The notes beneath the pieces are model-generated. The model was not told the DNA's origin. It saw nothing but the letters and a program-made list of their open reading frames with translations, and made no database searches. From positions 1 to 9,977 of the forward strand of contig CALRHW010000017.1 of NCBI GenBank assembly GCA_943359555.1: a stretch of DNA of 9,977 bases, given 5' to 3'. The translations under genes and the position numbers were made by a program. Origin of the DNA: Parcubacteria group bacterium (GTDB taxonomy: Bacteria > Patescibacteriota > Minisyncoccia > Phycocordibacterales > CALRHW01). This document shows, one piece after another, positions 6,806-9,977 of the stretch (its first letter is position 1; each line of letters begins with the position of its first letter).

Positions 6806-7486
6806 TTATATGACATATTTCCCTTCTTTGTCATCGCGTATTATTCTACCATTTTCCATCGTTATAACACGTTTACTAAGTGAATCAATAACTCCTTTGT
6901 TGTGTGTTGTGAGGATTACAGTAGTTCCTAAGTCGTTTATTTTCTTTAAAACTTTGACGATTTCTTGCGTGTTTATTGGATCTAAATTACCCGTAGGCTC
7001 GTCGGCTATCAAAATTTCTGGTTGATTTACGATGGCACGAGCAATAGCAACACGTTGTTTTTCGCCTCCAGAAAGCTCGCGTGGAAAGTTCCACATTTTT
7101 TTGCCCAAATCCACAAGGGCGAGAGCATGTGGAACATCGGCTTGGATTTCTGCGTCGCTTCTGCCCGCAACCTCCATCGCAAAAGCGATATTTTCAAATA
7201 CCGTCTTGTCTGGTAAAAGTCGGAAATCTTGGAAAACTACGCCGATTTTCCTGCGAAAAACGTTGATGGCTTTTGCGCGCAGAGAATGAATATCGGTAGA
7301 CTCCATAAACACCTTGCCTTCGGTGGGTTTATCTTCCGCTAGAAGCATTTTAATAAGGGTGGTCTTGCCAGCCCCAGACTGTCCGACGATAGATACAAAT
7401 TCGTTTTTTTCTATTGTAAAAGTGACGTTTTCAAGAGCAACGTAGTTGTCAGCGTAAATTTTTGAAACTTTATCAAAGTAAATCAT
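6806..7486 (-). CDS. ftsE: Cell division ATP-binding protein FtsE
   Basis: FtsE is the ATPase of the FtsEX divisome complex on the inner face of the membrane. The 226 residues match the family length and keep all ABC motifs: Walker A GQSGAGKT (35-42), Q-loop Q86 in VFQDF, signature LSGGEKQ (138-144), Walker B ILIADEPTGNLD (158-169) and switch His195 in TTHN. Assignment to FtsE rather than another small ABC ATPase (such as LolD or MacB type) rests on the FtsX gene 2 bases downstream and on prfB immediately upstream, a pairing known in many bacteria. A strong extended -10 lies in the 46-bp gap after prfB. The leader of about 20 nt has no Shine-Dalgarno. Confidence 0.96.
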   Translation of the reverse strand: MIYFDKVSKIYADNYVALENVTFTIEKNEFVSIVGQSGAGKTTLIKMLLAEDKPTEGKVFMESTDIHSLRAKAINVFRRKIGVVFQDFRLLPDKTVFENIAFAMEVAGRSDAEIQADVPHALALVDLGKKMWNFPRELSGGEKQRVAIARAIVNQPEILIADEPTGNLDPINTQEIVKVLKKINDLGTTVILTTHNKGVIDSLSKRVITMENGRIIRDDKEGKYVI

Positions 7487-7512
7487 AGAAAAGTGTGGGT
7501 TATTTGAGATTA

Positions 7513-7521
7513 ATTATAGCA
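7513..7521 (-). promoter_or_regulatory. Extended -10 promoter for ftsE-ftsX-pyrG
   Basis: The minus strand reads TGC-TATAAT, a perfect extended -10, just after the prfB stop (TAG, 7535-7533). Transcription would start near 7506, about 20 nt before the ftsE ATG. The -35 is poor, which extended -10 promoters tolerate. It would let the division genes be expressed apart from prfB. Confidence 0.65.
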
Positions 7522-7532
7522 TGAAACTTTTA

Positions 7533-8408
7533 CTACAATTCCTTTTCCGCCTCAATAAATTCATCCAAATCTCCACCGAGTACTTTTTCAATATCCCGCA
7601 CTTCTACATCTGTTCTATGATCTTTTACCATCTGATAAGGATGCATTACATACGAGCGTATCTGACTTCCCCACTCGTTTTGGGTAGTCTTGCTTACATA
7701 CATTCCTTTTTCGGCACTTCTACGATCTTCTTCTAGTTTTTTATAAAGTCTTCCTTGAAGAAGGTTTATTGCTGTTTCTTTATTTTGCGCCTGTGAACGC
7801 TCCGAGTCTGCATGTACAGCAAGCCCCGTAGGAATATGCACAACACGCACAGCCGTTTCCCTTTTGTTTACATTTTGTCCGCCGGGGCCACTGGAACGCG
7901 AAAACTCAAACCTCAGCTCCTCTGGTGGTATTTTTAGGTCGTCCACTTTTTCAAATTTAGGAATCACTTCAACCATTGAAAAAGATGTGTGGCGAAGCTT
8001 TTTTGAACTAAACGGAGATATACGCACTAGACGGTGGACACCTGATTCGTTTTTTAAAGTGCCATAAGCGTTTTTGCCAGATACTTCAAGGGTGATATTT
8101 CTATAACCACCGTGGTCATTTTCATTTTTTGTAATAATTTTAAAACTCCAACCTTTTCGTTCCAAAAATTTAAAATACATATTGAGGAGAATATGTGTAA
8201 AATCCTCTGCGTCGTCGCCTCCCGCGCCAGAAAAAATTGTAAGAATGGCATCGCCTCTGTCATATTTACCCACACCATCAAGCTCGCCTTTTAAGTTGGC
8301 TAGTTCTTTTATTTTTGTCTGCGCTTTTTCTTTGTTAGTCCAAAAATCGCCCGCGGACATCTGCACCTCTATCTCTGCTATTTTTTGTGCAATGTCTTCT
8401 TTTTTCAT
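7533..8408 (-). CDS. prfB: Peptide chain release factor 2, short N-terminal domain
   Basis: RF2 reads UAA and UGA in the ribosomal A site and triggers peptide release. From ATG 8408 it has 291 residues. The stop-codon-reading tripeptide SPF (131-133, in VRISPFSSKKLRHTSF) marks it as RF2 rather than RF1 (PxT). The catalytic GGQ (176-178, in GPGGQNVNK) lies 45 residues on, as in E. coli RF2. The E. coli protein is 365 residues with SPF near 205, so about 74 residues are missing ahead of SPF, within domain 1. The gene is a single open frame with no CUU-UGA frameshift site. The frame also opens upstream to 8492, but ATG 8408 is preferred: an extended -10 places the mRNA start at its A, and the upstream codons lie in a terminator hairpin. 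Its own stop is UAG, which RF2 does not read. Confidence 0.95.
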   Translation of the reverse strand: MKKEDIAQKIAEIEVQMSAGDFWTNKEKAQTKIKELANLKGELDGVGKYDRGDAILTIFSGAGGDDAEDFTHILLNMYFKFLERKGWSFKIITKNENDHGGYRNITLEVSGKNAYGTLKNESGVHRLVRISPFSSKKLRHTSFSMVEVIPKFEKVDDLKIPPEELRFEFSRSSGPGGQNVNKRETAVRVVHIPTGLAVHADSERSQAQNKETAINLLQGRLYKKLEEDRRSAEKGMYVSKTTQNEWGSQIRSYVMHPYQMVKDHRTDVEVRDIEKVLGGDLDEFIEAEKEL

Positions 8409-8414
8409 GTTTAG

Positions 8415-8423
8415 AGTATAGCA
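8415..8423 (-). promoter_or_regulatory. Extended -10 promoter for prfB; predicts a leaderless mRNA
   Basis: The minus strand reads TGC-TATACT, a 5/6 -10 with an extended TG. The base seven positions after the -10 is 8408, the A of the prfB ATG. It sits just downstream of the RNA terminator (8433-8464), so prfB appears separate from the RNA unit. Confidence 0.65.
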
Positions 8424-8432
8424 AATTGATAC

Positions 8433-8464
8433 AAAAAAGTGCGGTCGGATAAATCCAACCGCAC
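8433..8464 (-). terminator. Intrinsic terminator of the structured RNA
   Basis: On the minus strand GTGCGGTTGGAT pairs with ATCCGACCGCAC (8464-8453 with 8450-8439), including one U-G wobble, followed by six T's (8438-8433). On the plus strand the wobble becomes a C-A mismatch and no T tract follows, so the site acts on minus-strand transcripts coming from above 8465. Confidence 0.85.
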
Positions 8465-8689
8465 TCGTTACTTTTGGCGACAAATGCATCATTTAATTCC
8501 AATAAAAATTGGGGATAGATAAATTTTTATGCAAATTTCGCCGAAAGTAAGACCAGAGAGAAAATTCGTCAGACTCTGCTGAAAATTTGAGAGGAATAAC
8601 CATGGCTTGAAGCGGGATGGATTCCGGTGACAATTTTTCTCTACTGGATTTACCGAGCCCTGTCTGCAAAGCAAACTGGGTGTACAACG
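8433..8689 (-). ncRNA. Putative structured non-coding RNA, about 257 nt, unknown family
   Basis: The unit runs from a predicted start at 8689 to the terminator. Reading 5' to 3' on the minus strand I see these helices. P1 is CCC-A-GUUUGC (8680-8671) with GCAGAC-A-GGG (8667-8658) around a 3-nt loop. P2 is an 18-bp interrupted stem, 8647-8628 with 8571-8553: CCAG/CUGG, AGAGAAAA/UUUUCUCU, UU/AA and GUCA/UGAC, with three single-base bulges. Inside P2 is a nested hairpin: GGAAU/AUUCC, CCAU/AUGG and GCU/AGC (8625-8593). P3 is GGCGA/UCGCC and UGCAU/AUGCA (8542-8529 with 8489-8476) enclosing CCAAU/AUUGG (8512-8499). P4 is the terminator. P1 contains a U-G pair that would be a C-A mismatch on the other strand, so the minus strand is favoured. 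I see no signature of tmRNA, RNase P RNA or SRP RNA. Weak TTG-start frames overlap the region (about 60 codons); the extensive pairing argues for RNA. Confidence 0.65.
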
Positions 8690-8695
8690 CTATCT

Positions 8696-8723
8696 ACCAT
8701 ATACCTCATAGAAAAAATGTCAA
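8696..8723 (-). promoter_or_regulatory. Promoter of the structured RNA
   Basis: A perfect -35 TTGACA (8723-8718), a 16-bp spacer and TATGGT (8701-8696, 4/6) give a start near 8689. This is the best -35 in the window. No gene other than the putative RNA lies between it and the next terminator. Confidence 0.65.
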
Positions 8724-8744
8724 GAAACACAAGTGTTCTATGAG
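8705..8744. repeat. Inverted repeat flanking the -35 of the RNA promoter
   Basis: CTCATAGA (8705-8712) and TCTATGAG (8737-8744) are perfect 8-bp inverted arms. Between them sits a smaller repeat, AACAC (8726-8730) and GTGTT (8733-8737), next to the -35. The outer arms bracket the -35, so this could be an operator; no regulator gene is nearby. Confidence 0.5.
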
Positions 8745-8807
8745 AAGCGTTATATATCAACTACTTTTAATCACTTGTCTGTTAATTTCGGCGAGATTCT
8801 GAATTCT

Positions 8808-8852
8808 GCCCGCAGGAGGGTGCGGGATGAATGCGGGCGAAAATTTTTTTTT
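8808..8852 (+). terminator. Plus-strand terminator-like GC hairpin between the RNA and the RT gene
   Basis: GCCCGCA (8808-8814) pairs with TGCGGGC (8832-8838), followed by nine T's (8844-8852) on the plus strand. A second TGCGGG at 8821-8826 can pair with the same left arm, so two folds compete. No plus-strand gene leads into it. It may block antisense transcription into the RT gene, or be a relic. The rest of 8745-8906 shows no gene. Confidence 0.6.
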
Positions 8853-8906
8853 ATTATATTTCTTCCCTCTTATCACTTTTACACAGGTGTTGAAAATTGA
8901 TAACAT

Positions 8907-9965
8907 CTATCTCAATAATTTCTTCCTCAAATTGTAACTATGCGCATGTTTGAAATGCCCGAGATAGGATTGAATCATCGGTATGTCGCTCACTTTTAAA
9001 AATCCGTTTTCGTCTTTTCCACATTTATACAATCTTTTTTTGAATCTTTTAACGACTTTTCGCCTGACTAAGATATGGGTCGGTTTGAGATAATACCCCA
9101 GGAAATCAATCCCCCGTTCTATGGGCTGTAATATTGTTTTGTCTTTACACAAGGACATCTTTAAATTCTCTTGCAGAAACTTCTCAATCTCAACAATTGT
9201 TTTCTTTAATTTCTCTACATCTTCGTCCAGGATTATGAAATCATCCACATATCTGATGTACCGATAAAATCCAAGTTTCTCTTTTAAAAAATGATCCAGT
9301 TCATTCAGGTAAACATTCGCAAAAAATTGGCTGGTCAAGTTGCCTATTGGTAGCCCCTTGCTCTTGTCACCAAAGAGGAGCGACTTTTCTTTCGGCACGA
9401 GCCTCCTCGTCTCAACCTTCCCTTTGAAGAAATAATTCGAAGCCGGGTCGTGGAATATTATTTTCTTCGCCAGAGGAAGGACTTCCCTCTCCCACCATTC
9501 TTCTCTTTTCTCCCCGAGTATCTTTTTCTCCACAATTTCAAACAATTTTTTTTTATCTATGTTTCTAAAGAATCCTTTTATATCCATTTTGAGGTAATAC
9601 AATCTCTGCCTGTTTCTCCCTCCCCTTGTGATGTAAAATCTGAGTTTTTTCACAGCCACATGGGTTCCTCTGCCGTCTCTGTTTGCATATGATTCGTCTA
9701 TGAAACCATTCTCAAATATGCCTTGTATCTCATTGCAAAGCAGATGATGCACTACCCTATCACGGAAATCCCCGGCAAATATTTCCCGCGGCGTCGGCTC
9801 CGTAACCACAAAGCATATATGACGAGATATTTCATATTTCCCTTTTTGTAGGTCAGAAAGGAGAGAGAATAAATTTCTCTCCCTGTTTATTTCAAATTTC
9901 AAAGCATTCGCTGTGTCTTTCTTGTGCTTTAGACATTGCACATATGCCCTATGCAGTTTTTGCAT
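8907..9965 (-). CDS. Reverse transcriptase, diversity-generating-retroelement type (5' end may lie outside window)
   Basis: This RNA-directed DNA polymerase shows the RT motifs in order over 352 residues: motif 1 PREIFAGDFRDRVVHHLL (59-76), motif 2 SYANRDGRGTHVAVKKL (92-108), motif A with D128 in YYLKMDIKGFFRN (123-135), motif 4 GLPIGNLTSQFFANVYL (204-220), catalytic YVDD (239-242) and GIDFLGYYL (285-293). SQ in place of QG...SP in motif 4 is the known hallmark of DGR reverse transcriptases, which copy a template repeat with adenine errors into a variable repeat. The C-terminal SYLGHFKHAHSYNLRKKL (333-350) also resembles that group. There is no maturase or HNH domain as in group II intron RTs. 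No avd gene or template repeat is visible here. The frame stays open above ATG 9965 (T-I-F-T before M) with no ribosome site, so the true start may be upstream. It ends in TAG. Confidence 0.85.
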   Translation of the reverse strand: MQKLHRAYVQCLKHKKDTANALKFEINRERNLFSLLSDLQKGKYEISRHICFVVTEPTPREIFAGDFRDRVVHHLLCNEIQGIFENGFIDESYANRDGRGTHVAVKKLRFYITRGGRNRQRLYYLKMDIKGFFRNIDKKKLFEIVEKKILGEKREEWWEREVLPLAKKIIFHDPASNYFFKGKVETRRLVPKEKSLLFGDKSKGLPIGNLTSQFFANVYLNELDHFLKEKLGFYRYIRYVDDFIILDEDVEKLKKTIVEIEKFLQENLKMSLCKDKTILQPIERGIDFLGYYLKPTHILVRRKVVKRFKKRLYKCGKDENGFLKVSDIPMIQSYLGHFKHAHSYNLRKKLLR

Positions 9966-9977
9966 GGTAAAGATTGT

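Noticed and set aside
7533..8408. RF2 programmed frameshift
   Set aside because: The gene is a single continuous frame from 8408 with no in-frame UGA and no CUU-UGA slip site seen.
8409..8492. The N-terminal extension of prfB up to ATG 8492
   Set aside because: The extension is encoded by the RNA terminator hairpin and the prfB promoter, and does not resemble RF2. The predicted mRNA starts at 8408.
8493..8687. A 64-codon minus-strand frame starting with TTG, just after the predicted RNA start
   Set aside because: It starts with TTG, has no ribosome site, and lies wholly in the structured RNA, whose helices explain the sequence better. A second TTG frame (8489-8674) overlaps it. Codon-level conservation in homologues would revive it.
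8876..8906. DnaA-box-like sequence TTTTACACA with a partial inverted repeat downstream of the RT
   Set aside because: Only a single imperfect match to TTATNCACA is present, with no cluster, no AT-rich unwinding motif and no dnaA or dnaN nearby.
8690..9965. Group II intron or retron
   Set aside because: The RT lacks maturase and HNH domains, and no intron domain V-like hairpin follows it. Motif 4 is of the SQ type, not the QG...SP type of group II introns, and no retron msr-msd precedes it within the window.
1..9977. Alternative genetic code with UGA as glycine, as in some CPR
   Set aside because: pyrG ends properly at TGA, a UGA-reading RF2 is encoded, and no gene contains an internal UGA.

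Overview
The window looks like a chromosomal segment of a reduced-genome bacterium, most likely a Patescibacteria/CPR lineage (Parcubacteria-like). I infer this from the moderately AT-rich DNA, a compact prfB-ftsE-ftsX-pyrG cluster, an RF2 with a shortened N-terminal domain, apparently leaderless or SD-less genes, and conserved-looking proteins I cannot place. UGA is a stop codon here: pyrG ends in TGA and an RF2 with the SPF tripeptide is present. That argues against the recoded SR1/Gracilibacteria groups.

Layout. (1) 1-991, minus strand: the N-terminal part of a membrane-anchored surface protein with exact 132-bp (44-aa) Asp-box repeats followed by an Ig-like domain; it runs off the left edge. 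(2) 1171-1943, minus strand: tRNA-Gln(CUG) directly preceded by a two-motif LAGLIDADG homing endonuclease gene. (3) 2041-3591, plus strand: an unrecognised protein with a helical N-terminal half and a polytopic C-terminal half. (4) 3657-4082, minus strand: a small Cys-containing protein of unknown function, the only gene here with a clear Shine-Dalgarno, ending at a strong terminator. (5) 4185-8408, minus strand: a housekeeping block transcribed as prfB, ftsE, ftsX, pyrG. (6) 8409-8906: about 500 bases without a convincing protein gene. This gap holds a promoter, a highly structured putative RNA of about 257 nt, and its intrinsic terminator just before prfB. (7) 8907-9965, minus strand: a reverse transcriptase with the SQ-type motif 4 of diversity-generating retroelements (DGRs), possibly continuing past the right edge.

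How the parts work together. FtsE and FtsX form the ABC-type complex at the division site, PyrG makes CTP, and RF2 ends translation at UAA/UGA. The accessory parts are the homing endonuclease beside the tRNA, the repeat surface protein and the RT. The most interesting signal is the structured RNA at 8433-8689. Its helices include an 18-bp interrupted long-range stem, and its wobble pairs favour the minus strand, the same strand as a good promoter and terminator. I could not match it to a known RNA family. No template/variable repeat pair for the RT was found in the window.
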